Below, one piece after another: positions 44,719-53,492 of a stretch of DNA of 64,000 nucleotides. The DNA comes from CAZDDB01 sp963843285 (GTDB lineage: Bacteria; Acidobacteriota; HRBIN11; JAKEFK01): contig CAWJJO010000008.1 of the NCBI GenBank assembly GCA_963843285.1, positions 51,893 to 115,892 on the forward strand, written 5' to 3'. The notes under the pieces are model-generated. The model saw only the letters and a program-made list of their open reading frames with translations. It had not been told where the DNA came from and did no database searches. The first letter of the stretch is position 1. Every line of letters starts with the position of its first letter. A program made the position numbers and the translations under genes.

Positions 44719-47378
44719 ATGCGCCGTCGATCAATCCTTTCTATTTTGATGTTTCTGCTTTTCCCATTGTTGCTGTCTGCTGATTCCACACCGGTCTTGC
44801 AACGGACAGGGAAACAATTCGATTCCTCCATTCCCACCATTCAATCTGTCCTTGGCTATGACTTTGGCGAGCAGATTACGCGCCACAGCGACATGGAAAA
44901 GTATTTGCAGGCCCTGGCAAAAAGCTCTTCGAAAATTCAGGTCCGCAAGATTGGTGAAACTTACGAACACAGATCGCTCTACTACGTCATTGTCAGCTCT
45001 CCGGAAAACATGACGCGTCTTGAGGATTTGCGCCAGGCAAATTTGAAACTCTCCGATCCGCGAAGCCTCAACGCGGGCGAAGCTTCGGCGATCATCGCAA
45101 ACAATCCTGTTTTGTGGGGCTCAGCTACAGCGTTCACGGAGATGAACATTCCGGAGTCGAAGCCGGACTTGCGATGATCTACTACCTGCTTGCTTCGAAT
45201 GACATAGAAACACAGGAGATCCTGCGAAACTGCGTGATCGTGATCGATCCGATGCAAAACCCGGACGGCCGCGAGCGGTTCATCAACCACTTCTACACCA
45301 GAACCGGAATTGTCCCAAACCCGGACCGTGGCGCCGCCGAACACAATCAAAATTGGCCCGGCGGCCGCACCAATCATTATCTGTTTGACATGAATCGTGA
45401 CTGGACTGTGCTGAGCCAGCGGGAGACGCGCGCACGCATCCAGGCGTACCGGCAGTTTCAGCCGCAAGTTTACATCGACGCGCATGAGATGGGCTCCAAT
45501 CGCTCTTATTTTTTCCCTCCACCGGGACCACCGCAAAACCCGAGCATCCCAAAAACACTACCGGGGTGGTGGAAGATTCTTGGAAAATCAGTGGCCACAG
45601 AATTCGACCGGAATGGAATTGAGTACTTCACTTCGGAAGGGTTCGATTTCTGGTATCCGGGATACGGAGATAGCTGGCCGACCTACAACGGCGCTCTCGC
45701 AGGCACGTTTGAGCAGGGAAGCGTGCGCGGGCTCATCGTAAAACGAAACGATGAAATCATTGTTCACTATAACGATGCAATCTGGCATCACTTTCTATCC
45801 TCGCTGGCAACATGCAAAATGGCATCGGCCAATCGCAAAGAAAAACTCCAGGATTTCTACGACTTCCGGTTTACCGCAATCCAGGAAGGAAAGACAGGCC
45901 CTGTAAAACAATACATTTTGAGCCGCGCATCCGACCCGCTCGAAACGGATTTCTTGATTGAAAAGTTGTTGTGGCAAGGGATCGAAATCCGGCAAGCAGA
46001 ATCCGATTTCACAAAAACAGTTCACGCAAAGTCGGGCGAAGGCGTTGAATCCAGAAAATACAGTAAGGGAGATTACATCATCGCAATGGATCAACCGTTA
46101 AAACGTTTGATCCAGATCACGTTTGAAAAGGAACAACTGTTTGATAAAGACTTTCTGGAAGCGGAAAAGAAACGAAGAGAAGAGGACGAGCCCACTGAGA
46201 TTTACGACATCACCGCCTGGTCTTTGCCGCTCGCCTACGGACTGGACATCAGTTGGTCCGCGGAACCTCCGCCGGCGGATGCGCATCCGATCCAGCAGGT
46301 AACGCCGGTTCAGCCGTCTGTCCAGCCCGCCACATACGCATATTTACTGGACTACGACACCAACCAGGACCTCGCAGCGGTGATCGATCTTTTGAATCGC
46401 AATGTACGCATTTATTTCTCATCGAAGCCGTTTACCTTAAACGGGAAGGAATATCGTTCCGGAACGTTGATCATCAAGATCAAAGATAATCCGAAAGATT
46501 TGCAGCAAACGCTTACCGACGTTTCGGCGCGTACGGGTGTTGCATTTGATGCCACCGATACAGGCTGGACTGAGGAAGGGCCCGATCTGGGGAGCAATAA
46601 CGTCGGTTATTTGGAAAAGCCGAAGGTGGCGGTCCTGACCGATGTCCCGACCGATGCGAATTCGTATGGAGCCATTGCCTATCTCTTCGATCAACGCTAT
46701 CACCTGACTTATACCGCGCTTCAAACGTTTTCGTTGGATGATGCAGATCTGAAACCGTACAACGTCATTATCATGCCCACCGACGGCTGGTATTCATACC
46801 GGGATGTGCTGGATTCATCCCGGCTGGAGAATCTTCTGAAATGGGTGCAGGCAGGCGGCACGTTGATCGCGCTGCAGGATGGCTCAAAAGCGCTCATCGA
46901 TAGCGGGAAAATATCGAAAGTGAAACGGATCAAGCGCTATCTGAAGGATTCTACCGAAGTCGCGCCGGAGAAAGATCCTGAAAAGAAAGAGGAAGCATCG
47001 GAAGAGGAGAAGGCAACCGAGCCTCCTGACTTTGTGATCGGATCGATCGCGCGCGTAAAACTCTACCGGAAACATTTTCTGACCTTCGGCTACGACACGG
47101 ATGAAATTCCCGTGTTTGTAAATTCTTCCAATGTGTTTGTCACACCTCCTGGAATGAAAGCGGCAGCCTCATATGTAGAGGCGGACCGCTTGAAAATGGC
47201 GGGTCTATTTTGGGACATCACAAAAAAGCGATTGGAAAAGAAAGCCTATTTGACAGAAGAATCGGTGGGAGAAGGTCACGTGATCTTGTTTGCGGAGGAT
47301 CCGAATTTTCGCGCGTATTGGGAAGGCCTGACGCGCCTCTTCCTCAACGGTGTCCTCTTTGGCCCCAGCATGCATTAG
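44719..47378 (+). CDS. M14-family zinc carboxypeptidase-like exported protein, frameshifted
   Basis: Two frames (44719-45177 and 45114-47378) together give a protein of about 886 residues. A signal peptide (SILSILMFLLFPLLLSADS) is followed by an M14 peptidase domain with Zn ligands His and Glu in SVHGDEHSG and the later His in YIDAHEMGSN. The long C-terminal part contains a class-I-glutamine-amidotransferase-like fold (YNVIIMPTDGWYS, LLKWVQAGGTLIALQDG) often seen in this large M14 subgroup. The frames join if one G is restored in the GGGG at 45116-45119 (VLWGLSYSVHGDEH), so it is probably functional in the organism. It presumably trims peptides in the periplasm. Confidence 0.87.
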
Positions 47379-47382
47379 TTCA

Positions 47383-47562
47383 CCGCAGAGTCGCGGAATA
47401 AGGATTTACCACAGAGGACACAGAGTTCACGGAGATGAAAAGGGGCGACAATCCACTCTCTTACACCTCCGCGTTTTCCGCGGTTTCCGCGTTGCCGCCC
47501 TTTTGCGACTTGGCGTCTTTGCGAGAAATTCCTCTTCGTGTCCTTGTGCCTTTGTGGTTAAG
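47383..47562. repeat. CCACAGAGG / CCTTTGTGGTTAAG repeat region
   Basis: ACCGCAGAGTCGCGGAATA and ACCACAGAGGACACAGAGTT on the left are matched on the right by CGTGTCCTTGTGCCTTTGTG, a family of fire-break-like repeats found between genes. The right end carries the stop codon of the decarboxylase gene (47558-47560). Confidence 0.7.
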
Positions 47563-48925
47563 CCGAACTCACCGCGACAGCGGCTTGATCCAGGATTTGC
47601 CAGATGCGATCGATCCAATCGCGGTGCTCCGGTTTCATCAACACTGAACGCAAGCAGGTGATCGTATCGCGATCGCGTTCCACGCCGGCCGCAGTCAGAT
47701 CAAAAAACGCTACCGGAAGCTCCGCGAGAGCCAGATGAAGATGACGCTGGGCAGCTTCCGTAAAGATCCGGCGCGCTATCTCGGACGCTTCACTCACACG
47801 CGATGCGCGTGGCGCCCAGATCACAATGTCCAATTCCGGAGCAAACGCTGTCATGAAGCGTGGATCGGTCTGCAATTTCTCGTGCAGCAACAGAGCCGCT
47901 TCACGCGATGAACCCAGCATGGACGCGAACTCACTGTCCTTCTGAAGCGGAAGTAATCTCATGGTTGCCCAGAGAGCAACGGCTGCAGCTCCCGGGCGCG
48001 AGCACTCCAGGCTGATCTCACCCAGATGAAGTTCAGTCGATGTGAAATAGGTGTACGGCGATTCATGTTTGTACAGACTTCCAACGGCCGGATCGCGAAA
48101 CAGCACGCATCCACACCCGTAAGGCTGAAGACCATGTTTGTGCGGATCTATAACGATGGAGTCCACTTCCTGTAATCGGTCGTATGCCAGGCGAGTTCCG
48201 GCTCGCAAGTTGTCCACGAGACCGAAGTAACCGCCGTAAGCCGCATCGGCATGCAACCGGAACCCATAGCGCTCACGAAGAAGGAGAATCTGCGGCAGCG
48301 GATCCACAGAACCGGTGGATGTCGTGCCGATCGTCGCCACAACAGTTCCGATTCCGCCGCGGTCCAGACTTTCCCGGAGCGCCGCGACATCCATGCGTCC
48401 ATATGCGTCGCATCGAATTGATTCAAACTTTAATCCAAGCACTCCACTAATGCGCTTGTGCGTATAGTGCGCTTGCTCGGAGGCTGCGATCGTTGTCCTG
48501 GGATGAAGTTGTCCGGCGACCCACAAGGCTTCCAGATTGGCCATCGTGCCGCCACCGCACAAATGACCGAGATGTGTCTCCCAACCAAACATCTGTGCAA
48601 TCCCCGCTACCGCCTCTTTTTCCATTCGCGAGCTGGCACGACCGCCATCCAGCGCGTGGTTGTTCGGGTTGATCCACATTGCAAGCGCGTACGCGATCCG
48701 CGCAGCGGGATGCGGCGGCTTCAACATTTGTCCGGCATAAAGCGGATGAAAATATGGGTAATTGTTATGAAGTAATTCGGCGACTTCCAGCAGCACACGC
48801 TGCATTTCCTGCTGATCAGGAACCGAAGCGCCGGATGCAGGAAGCTCTTCAAATCCTTGCTCCAGTCTTTGAAGCGCATCGCTCAGAATACGCAAAGAAT
48901 CTTTTTCCAAAATTGGCGATGTCAT
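47558..48925 (-). CDS. PLP-dependent group II decarboxylase-like protein
   Basis: This is a 455-residue fold-type I enzyme of the glutamate/tyrosine/DOPA decarboxylase group (pyridoxal-dependent decarboxylase, group II). The Schiff-base lysine is K263 in DPHKHGLQPYG. The ring-binding Asp is D227 in HADAAYGG, and the stacking His is H153 (SEQAHYTHKR). N-terminal YFHPLYAGQMLKPPHPAARI corresponds to the usual HPRFFG..P block. It probably removes CO2 from an amino acid; substrate unassigned. The ATG at 48925 is the natural start. It is not in an operon with the SnoaL-like gene, from which a repeat separates it. Confidence 0.87.
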   Translation of the reverse strand: MTSPILEKDSLRILSDALQRLEQGFEELPASGASVPDQQEMQRVLLEVAELLHNNYPYFHPLYAGQMLKPPHPAARIAYALAMWINPNNHALDGGRASSRMEKEAVAGIAQMFGWETHLGHLCGGGTMANLEALWVAGQLHPRTTIAASEQAHYTHKRISGVLGLKFESIRCDAYGRMDVAALRESLDRGGIGTVVATIGTTSTGSVDPLPQILLLRERYGFRLHADAAYGGYFGLVDNLRAGTRLAYDRLQEVDSIVIDPHKHGLQPYGCGCVLFRDPAVGSLYKHESPYTYFTSTELHLGEISLECSRPGAAAVALWATMRLLPLQKDSEFASMLGSSREAALLLHEKLQTDPRFMTAFAPELDIVIWAPRASRVSEASEIARRIFTEAAQRHLHLALAELPVAFFDLTAAGVERDRDTITCLRSVLMKPEHRDWIDRIWQILDQAAVAVSSA

Positions 48926-48952
48926 TTCATTTCACTCTCATTCATTTCGCGC

Positions 48953-48979
48953 GGCGGGCACGGAGGCCCGCGTCTCCAA
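48953..48979. repeat. family 1 repeat, right half only
   Basis: GGCGGGCACGGAGGCCCGCG followed by TCTCCA; the left half is missing, so this is a solo or truncated copy. Confidence 0.7.
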
Positions 48980-48987
48980 TCTCCCGG

Positions 48988-49413
48988 TCAGGAGGAGTGA
49001 TCGTGGATGATTCTCCAGCCTTCCTTTGTCTTCCGAAGGATCAAACTGAACCAGCCGGATTGAGTTTCCGATTTCTGCTCCACCTGCCATTTTCCCCACG
49101 CGCGCACAAGGCCCTTTGCCAGTTGTTCTACTTGCAACTCTGAAAATGTGAGTTTTCCAAAATTTGCATCTGCGGTCTTGTAACGCTTCTCATATTTTGA
49201 CTTGAGCACTTGATAGTCACGAATTTCTCCCGTGCTTCCGATGAATACGAGCTCACCGGTGTGATCGTAGTACTTTAGAAATCCATCCAGATCTCCGCGA
49301 TTCCACGCTTCATCCTGCTCCTTCAACACCGCAGAAATCTCTCCCGTTACATCTTCTGCCGGTAACCAGCCTGAAATCAGCACAAAAACAAATGCCAGCA
49401 ACAACCCTCTCAC
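48988..49413 (-). CDS. SnoaL-like (DUF4440) exported protein
   Basis: The 141-residue product has a short signal-like N-terminus (RGLLLAFVFVLISGWLPA) and then a SnoaL/NTF2-like fold. The opening helix is AVLKEQDEAWNRGDLDGFLKYY, followed by HTGELVFIGSTGEIRDYQVL, and the domain closes with LILRKTKEGWRIIHDHSS. These are hallmarks of DUF4440 and related calcium/calmodulin-kinase-association-type domains; no catalytic role is assured. The start is a GTG at 49413 with a perfect AGGAGG upstream. That Shine-Dalgarno sequence lies at the end of a CCACAGAG-type repeat (about 49420-49465), and the codons upstream of the GTG translate only repeat. Confidence 0.8.
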   Translation of the reverse strand: MRGLLLAFVFVLISGWLPAEDVTGEISAVLKEQDEAWNRGDLDGFLKYYDHTGELVFIGSTGEIRDYQVLKSKYEKRYKTADANFGKLTFSELQVEQLAKGLVRAWGKWQVEQKSETQSGWFSLILRKTKEGWRIIHDHSS

Positions 49414-49493
49414 TTTTTCCTCCTCTGTAAACTCTGTGCGCTCTGTGGCAACATGATCTCTGTGGCTTCTTATTATACAATTTGGGTTTTCCA

Positions 49494-50078
49494 ATGAACG
49501 ACGAAAGCAATTTGCTGCAGCGCGCGCGGGAGGGGGACCGGACCGCTGGCGAGGAACTGTTTGTCCGTTTTTTGAAAGAGTCCCGTTCCGTAAACGGGCT
49601 GTTGCGGCGAGCGCTTCCGAATGCTGAAGACCGGGAAGACATGCTGCATGACATCTATCTGCAGCTGATTTCCGGCCACAATGTATTCCGTGGCGAAGCG
49701 CAGCTCAGCACGTATGTGTATCAGGTTGCGCGCATCACAGTATTGCAGAAATTCCGGCGTGAAAACACACTCAAACGTGGAAAGATCTACAGAACGATCT
49801 CCGAACCTCAAGACATCGCGGACGGCATTCGTTCAAATCCGGAATACACATATTCCATCAAAGAAACCCGACAAATTTTGGCGGAATTGATCCAGCGTCT
49901 TCCGGATGCATATCGCGAGGCGTTGCGACTGCGGGTGCTGGAGGACCAGAGTTACGATGAAATCGCGGTCAAGCTAGGGCTTCCGCTCAATACGGTATCC
50001 ACAAAGATTCACAAGGGAAAACGGCTGCTGGCAGCCATCTTGAAAGATCAGGGAATCACAGAAGTTTTTGACTTCTAA
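49494..50078 (+). CDS. ECF-type RNA polymerase sigma factor
   Basis: This 194-residue sigma-70-family protein has region 2 (about 30-95: EDREDMLHDIYLQLI, STYVYQVARITVLQKFRR) and region 4 (about 135-185: LPDAYREALRLRVLEDQSYD with EIAVKLGLPLNTVSTKIHKG as helix-turn-helix). Region 3 is missing, as in ECF sigma factors. The gene downstream encodes a matching zinc-finger anti-sigma factor, so this is a sigma/anti-sigma unit that should switch on an envelope or stress regulon. ATG at 49494; the ribosome site is weak. The upstream TATTATACAAT may be a -10 element of its promoter. Confidence 0.9.
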   Translation: MNDESNLLQRAREGDRTAGEELFVRFLKESRSVNGLLRRALPNAEDREDMLHDIYLQLISGHNVFRGEAQLSTYVYQVARITVLQKFRRENTLKRGKIYRTISEPQDIADGIRSNPEYTYSIKETRQILAELIQRLPDAYREALRLRVLEDQSYDEIAVKLGLPLNTVSTKIHKGKRLLAAILKDQGITEVFDF

Positions 50079-50112
50079 GGACAACTAAACTCATGACAAG
50101 GATGCTGGCTCC

Positions 50113-51090
50113 ATGAAACAAACTGCTGACGCCTGTATTGATCGCGATTTCTACGCGCAACAGCATCCCGGCAGGGCCTTTGAGGAAGGCCGCGCCATCC
50201 TGCTTGGAATGTACCAGGAAGGCGAACTGGATCCGGAGAAGACCAAAGCAATCAAGCTCCATCTGGAGCGTTGCGCTTGCTGCACACAGTTTCTGGGAGA
50301 TCTGGAGAAGATCGACGAATTCAAAACGGCGCAGGCCTTGCTGCCTTATGCGCAATGTCCTTCCAGTGTCGCGATGGACACCTTTTTGTTTGAGCGCCTC
50401 GTGCTTCCGGCGGACGAGGTAAAGCGCGTGCAGAAGCATCTTAAGGAATGTCCGCTTTGCAAAGAAGAAAGCTCCTGGCTCAAGGGGTTGGAAGAAGGAC
50501 GCGGACTCGAATTCAGCTCGCAACGCGTACGAAACTATATGCAATATGTCGCGATAGCAGCCGCGGTTTTCTTCTTTGTCCTTTCCATGTTTCTATGGCA
50601 GCAGCGCGAAACTTCGCCGGTTCCGGATCAGGAGCTGCGCGCTCTTGCAAAACTGGAACGACCGGAACGCCTGGATTTTGCCAATCTGGAAAAGACTTCA
50701 GTGAAATTGCCTCCCGAGACTTTGGAAGTATACGACGAAGCGGTGCGTCGATTTCAAAAAGGCAGATTTCAGGACGCGAGCTTGCAGTTTGAGGATGTGC
50801 TGCGCGCAACACCGGACCATTCGGCATCTCTGTTCCTGCTCGGGTACTGTTATTACGAGATGGGACAACCAGAAAAGGCTTTTGAGCTTTGCGACCGGGC
50901 GGAAGCGATCCATCCGCACTCCATCACCCGATGCATGTCGCTCGTCCATATCGCTTTGAAAACCGGACATTTCGGTCGCGCAGTTCGAGAAATCAACGGG
51001 CTATACCACGAAGCTCCGAACGTCCCCGAGGTCCGCGAAATGTACCAGCAAATCACGGCTCTGACCCGAGGCCGCACCCTGCAGATGTAG
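50113..51090 (+). CDS. zinc-finger anti-sigma factor with TPR domain
   Basis: The 325-residue protein carries two copies of the anti-sigma zinc motif HxxxCxxC, in KLHLERCACC (about 48-57) and KHLKECPLC (about 105-113). One membrane helix follows (about 143-161, YVAIAAAVFFFVLSMFLWQ), and two TPRs lie in the C-terminal domain (about 195-315, RRFQKGRFQDASLQFEDVLR). The motifs should bind and silence the ECF sigma factor encoded 34 bases upstream, and the outer domain may sense an envelope signal through protein contacts. Two zinc motifs and a TPR sensor are more than a minimal anti-sigma factor has. Confidence 0.85.
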   Translation: MKQTADACIDRDFYAQQHPGRAFEEGRAILLGMYQEGELDPEKTKAIKLHLERCACCTQFLGDLEKIDEFKTAQALLPYAQCPSSVAMDTFLFERLVLPADEVKRVQKHLKECPLCKEESSWLKGLEEGRGLEFSSQRVRNYMQYVAIAAAVFFFVLSMFLWQQRETSPVPDQELRALAKLERPERLDFANLEKTSVKLPPETLEVYDEAVRRFQKGRFQDASLQFEDVLRATPDHSASLFLLGYCYYEMGQPEKAFELCDRAEAIHPHSITRCMSLVHIALKTGHFGRAVREINGLYHEAPNVPEVREMYQQITALTRGRTLQM

Positions 51091-51106
51091 GAACCCCCAA
51101 ACAAAT

Positions 51107-51320
51107 TGGAGCCGGCGGGCGTCCCTGCCCGCCATACGATGCGCCACTCATTGCGGGCACGGAGAAGCTGTGAAAAAATCGAAGCAAGACGCATGTTTGC
51201 GGTTTGTAACGCTGGCCTCCGGCCGGCTCCTCGTCGAGTTCTGCCGGCGAGACGCCGGCGCTACAAACCGTAAATCAGCCTCGTGCCGATTTTTTCACAG
51301 CTTGGGAGGCCCGCAACTCC
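51107..51320. repeat. family 1 inverted repeat interrupted by an inserted element
   Basis: The left half GGCGGGCGTCCCTGCCCGCC and GCGGGCACGGAG are intact. The right half continues only at 51305 with GGAGGCCCGCAACTCC. Removing 51165-51304 and one GGAG restores a normal family 1 copy, so an element was inserted here. Confidence 0.85.
51165..51303. mobile_element. MITE-like palindromic element with 17-bp terminal inverted repeats
   Basis: The ends AAGCTGTGAAAAAATCG (51165-51181) and CGATTTTTTCACAGCTT (51287-51303) are perfect inverted copies, 139 bp in total. GGAG occurs on both sides (51161-51164 and 51305-51308), like a short target duplication, with one extra G on the right. The core 51201-51269 is a family 3 repeat (GGTTTGTAACGCTGG...CTACAAACC). 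It has no coding capacity, so any movement needs a transposase elsewhere. Confidence 0.75.
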
Positions 51321-51384
51321 AAAGGGTATGTCCGGAAACTTTTTCCTTAATCCTGCGTTTATCTAATATAGAGGTTGGAAAACG

Positions 51385-51546
51385 ATGAAAGTCTTGCTTC
51401 GGGCGTTTCTGCTGTTTATCGCGTTTCTGTTTGTATTGAGCATTGCTAAGTTTTTCTTCATTAAGCTGATCGTTCTGGCGTTCTGGGTGACCGGAATCGT
51501 GGTCGCGATCTATCTCTTTTCCATGCTGTTCAAGAGAACGGCCTGA
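51385..51546 (+). CDS. 53-residue two-helix membrane protein
   Basis: ATG at 51385 with GAGG 11 bases upstream, and a TGA at 51544-51546. The product (MKVLLRAFLLFIAFLFVLS at the start, then KFFFIKLIVLAFWVTGIVV and ending FKRTA) has two hydrophobic helices separated by a lysine. Its 3' end overlaps the convergent DUF4416 gene by 37 bases. No homology recognised; supported by frame, ribosome site and composition only. Confidence 0.55.
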   Translation: MKVLLRAFLLFIAFLFVLSIAKFFFIKLIVLAFWVTGIVVAIYLFSMLFKRTA

Positions 51547-52055
51547 CGCTTGTAAAGGTCCCGAATCTTGCAAAGAGCGTCATCATAGCGGCGCGATTTG
51601 AAATCCGGAAAACCCCAGTTGAAGGATTCCCACTTCCCTTTGAACATCACAAGCGTCATGTCCGCGTAGATTCCATCGCGAAGATAAATCTTCTGGCCTC
51701 CGAATTTTGCTGAGGCAAGTACGAGCTTGAAATTGTCGAGATAGCCGGGATCCAGATTGACTCTGCGCCCTTTTTCGCCGCGATACCTGCCTTCCACTTC
51801 ATTACAGAAAAGTTTTGCGTCCACAATCTGATCCGGCGCAATCAGACGCTCGAAGGAATAGAAGCGGCGCGCCAGATTCTTGCCCATTTCCGCTTCGTAA
51901 TAATCGCTAAAGTCGAACGGAAAATCTTCACTGATATAGTCGGTGGAGCCCCAACGTTGTTGAAGCTCCGCAATTGCGCCTGCAAGCGGTTCTTGATCGC
52001 GATGCAAAGTCACGACAAAGAGTTTGACAGGCGTTGGAGCAACCGTTTGAGCCAT
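51510..52055 (-). CDS. DUF4416 family protein
   Basis: The 181-residue soluble protein matches DUF4416. It opens PVKLFVVTLHRDQEP, then DYISEDFPFDFSDYYEAEMG, RFYSFERLIAPDQIVDAKLF, RRVNLDPGYL and IYLRDGIYADMTLVMFKGKW, ending in FPDFKSRRY. The family is widespread in anaerobic and deep-branching bacteria and its function is not established. Its start is 2 bases from the N-acetyltransferase stop, so the two are co-transcribed. The 3' end overlaps the convergent small membrane gene. Confidence 0.87.
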   Translation of the reverse strand: MAQTVAPTPVKLFVVTLHRDQEPLAGAIAELQQRWGSTDYISEDFPFDFSDYYEAEMGKNLARRFYSFERLIAPDQIVDAKLFCNEVEGRYRGEKGRRVNLDPGYLDNFKLVLASAKFGGQKIYLRDGIYADMTLVMFKGKWESFNWGFPDFKSRRYDDALCKIRDLYKRQAVLLNSMEKR

Positions 52056-52057
52056 GA

Positions 52058-52879
52058 TCAGCGGCGCGCATCAAGCGCTTTCTGAGCTTGCAGGATCAGG
52101 TCGGCAGGAACTCCGAAGATTGCAGCCAGCACAGCGCTATCCCCCGGAGTCACCTTCTTCCTTTCGCGATGATCGGGCCTGACACGTTCGAGCCGGTCCT
52201 TACGAAAGTAAAGGCGTCCGGAAACATCCAGCCGGGAGAGCATTACGTTCTCCATGGTATTGAGTGAAAACGAATGGATCCAGTGGCGCACAAATTCTTC
52301 TTCCGGCACCTCCCGGATACGCAGTCGATAACGCCACTTGAGCTGTCCGGATTCCAATGTATACAGTGAAATGATTCCCTCCTCCTCGCTCCGCAGCACA
52401 ATCGTGTTCATACGCGTCTGATGACGGATCTCCAATCCCGCCCGGGGTTGATTTGGAGACGGCGGCCCTCCGTAGCCGCCAGGCAAAGGCACAGGATCGT
52501 GAAGTAAATAGCCGGGATCCAGCAGGTACTGATCTTCCCCAAGTCTGACGACGACTGCACAATGGATATTTTCACCGTAATGCATGTCTCCCATTGCGAT
52601 CCAACAATCAAACTGCGATTGTTTCAGCATCTCTCGCAAAGTATTGCAAAGTGAAAAGCAAGTACCGCCTGTGCCCCATCTCAGATGATCTTCCAGCACT
52701 TCGCCGGGAGCACGCAGCTTCATCTCGCTGCCCGCGCTTCGCACTTCCTTGAGAATCTTGGTGACATTTTCATAAGGAAGATTCGCATAGGCTAGCGATA
52801 CCTGCTGAAGCTGATGCAGATCAACGGTATCGCGCACAACCTCGTATCGCTCCCGGAAACGCTGTATCACATCCATCAT
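52058..52879 (-). CDS. arylamine N-acetyltransferase-family protein
   Basis: This 273-residue protein has the NAT catalytic triad in the right order: C74 (RWGTGGTCFSLC), H105 (GENIHCAVVV) and D120 (QYLLDPGYL). The N-terminal LPYENVTKIL corresponds to the family's PFEN block. NATs move an acetyl or other acyl group from CoA to an amine through the cysteine. Relatives also act in natural-product pathways, so the acceptor is uncertain. It is followed after two bases by the DUF4416 gene, an arrangement whose logic is not obvious. Upstream lies an inverted repeat (52904-52975). Confidence 0.82.
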   Translation of the reverse strand: MMDVIQRFRERYEVVRDTVDLHQLQQVSLAYANLPYENVTKILKEVRSAGSEMKLRAPGEVLEDHLRWGTGGTCFSLCNTLREMLKQSQFDCWIAMGDMHYGENIHCAVVVRLGEDQYLLDPGYLLHDPVPLPGGYGGPPSPNQPRAGLEIRHQTRMNTIVLRSEEEGIISLYTLESGQLKWRYRLRIREVPEEEFVRHWIHSFSLNTMENVMLSRLDVSGRLYFRKDRLERVRPDHRERKKVTPGDSAVLAAIFGVPADLILQAQKALDARR

Positions 52880-52903
52880 AACCGCAAGAATACCGCAAAG
52901 GGC

Positions 52904-52975
52904 TTAAGCACGGAAGCACGGAAAAGGACAAAATAAACTCCTTTATTTCCGTGTTTTCCGTGTTTCCGTGCTTAA
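52904..52975. repeat. TTAAGCACGGAA inverted repeat
   Basis: TTAAGCACGGAAGCACGGAA on the left and its near-complement TTCCGTGTTTCCGTGCTTAA on the right, 30 bases apart. A solo right arm (CCGTGTTTCCGTGCTTAA) lies at about 57268-57285 between two minus-strand genes. Confidence 0.8.
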
Positions 52976-53015
52976 ATCCTTTGAGTTCATGGCCCGTTTG
53001 TGGTGAAATTCAATC

Positions 53016-53486
53016 ATGCTATTCGATCCGGCGCCTGCAGTGGCCGAAGAAGCTACAGTGCACTTTGTCATTTTCCGCGCAGCGGGACAGAACTTTGCGG
53101 TCCCGATCCACCGCGTCCAGGAAATCGTGGCGTATCAGAAAGTGACTCCCCTGCTCCAAGCTTCCGATTTTGTAGAAGGCATGATCGATTTGCGGGGTCG
53201 CCTGGTCCCGGTAGTGGATCTTCGCAAACAGATGCGGGTTCAGATTGAGAGTCCACCGAAACGCATTCTTGTGCTTCGGGTCCGGAAGCATTCTGTCGGC
53301 CTGGGTGTAGATCATGTGTTGCGCGTTTTCGCCGTGCCGGTTCAGGATATCCAGGAACCCCCCGCCGTAGGAACGACAAACTCTCCAAATTTCGTGATCG
53401 CGGTCGTGCGGCATCAAAATGATCTCTGCCTGGTGCCGGATCTTGATTCCCTTCTTGGAGACCATCTCGCGCTTCCCGGTTCTTGA
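53016..53486 (+). CDS. CheW-like chemotaxis coupling protein
   Basis: This 156-residue protein consists of a single CheW domain: ATVHFVIFRAAGQNFAVPIHRVQEI at the start (given here as VIFRAAGQNFAVPI), then the signature FVEGMIDLRGRLVPVVDLRK and the closing VIAVVRHQNDLCLVPDLDSL. CheW links chemoreceptors to the CheA kinase. No cheA, receptor or other chemotaxis gene is in the window, so it may serve a pathway encoded elsewhere, or be a stand-alone CheW. The EcfT gene begins 7 bases downstream, so the two share a transcript. Confidence 0.88.
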   Translation: MLFDPAPAVAEEATVHFVIFRAAGQNFAVPIHRVQEIVAYQKVTPLLQASDFVEGMIDLRGRLVPVVDLRKQMRVQIESPPKRILVLRVRKHSVGLGVDHVLRVFAVPVQDIQEPPAVGTTNSPNFVIAVVRHQNDLCLVPDLDSLLGDHLALPGS

Positions 53487-53492
53487 ACGGTT

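Noticed and set aside
47383..47562. CCACAGAGG-type repeats as a CRISPR array
   Set aside because: No regular spacing or unique equal-length spacers, and no cas genes in the window.
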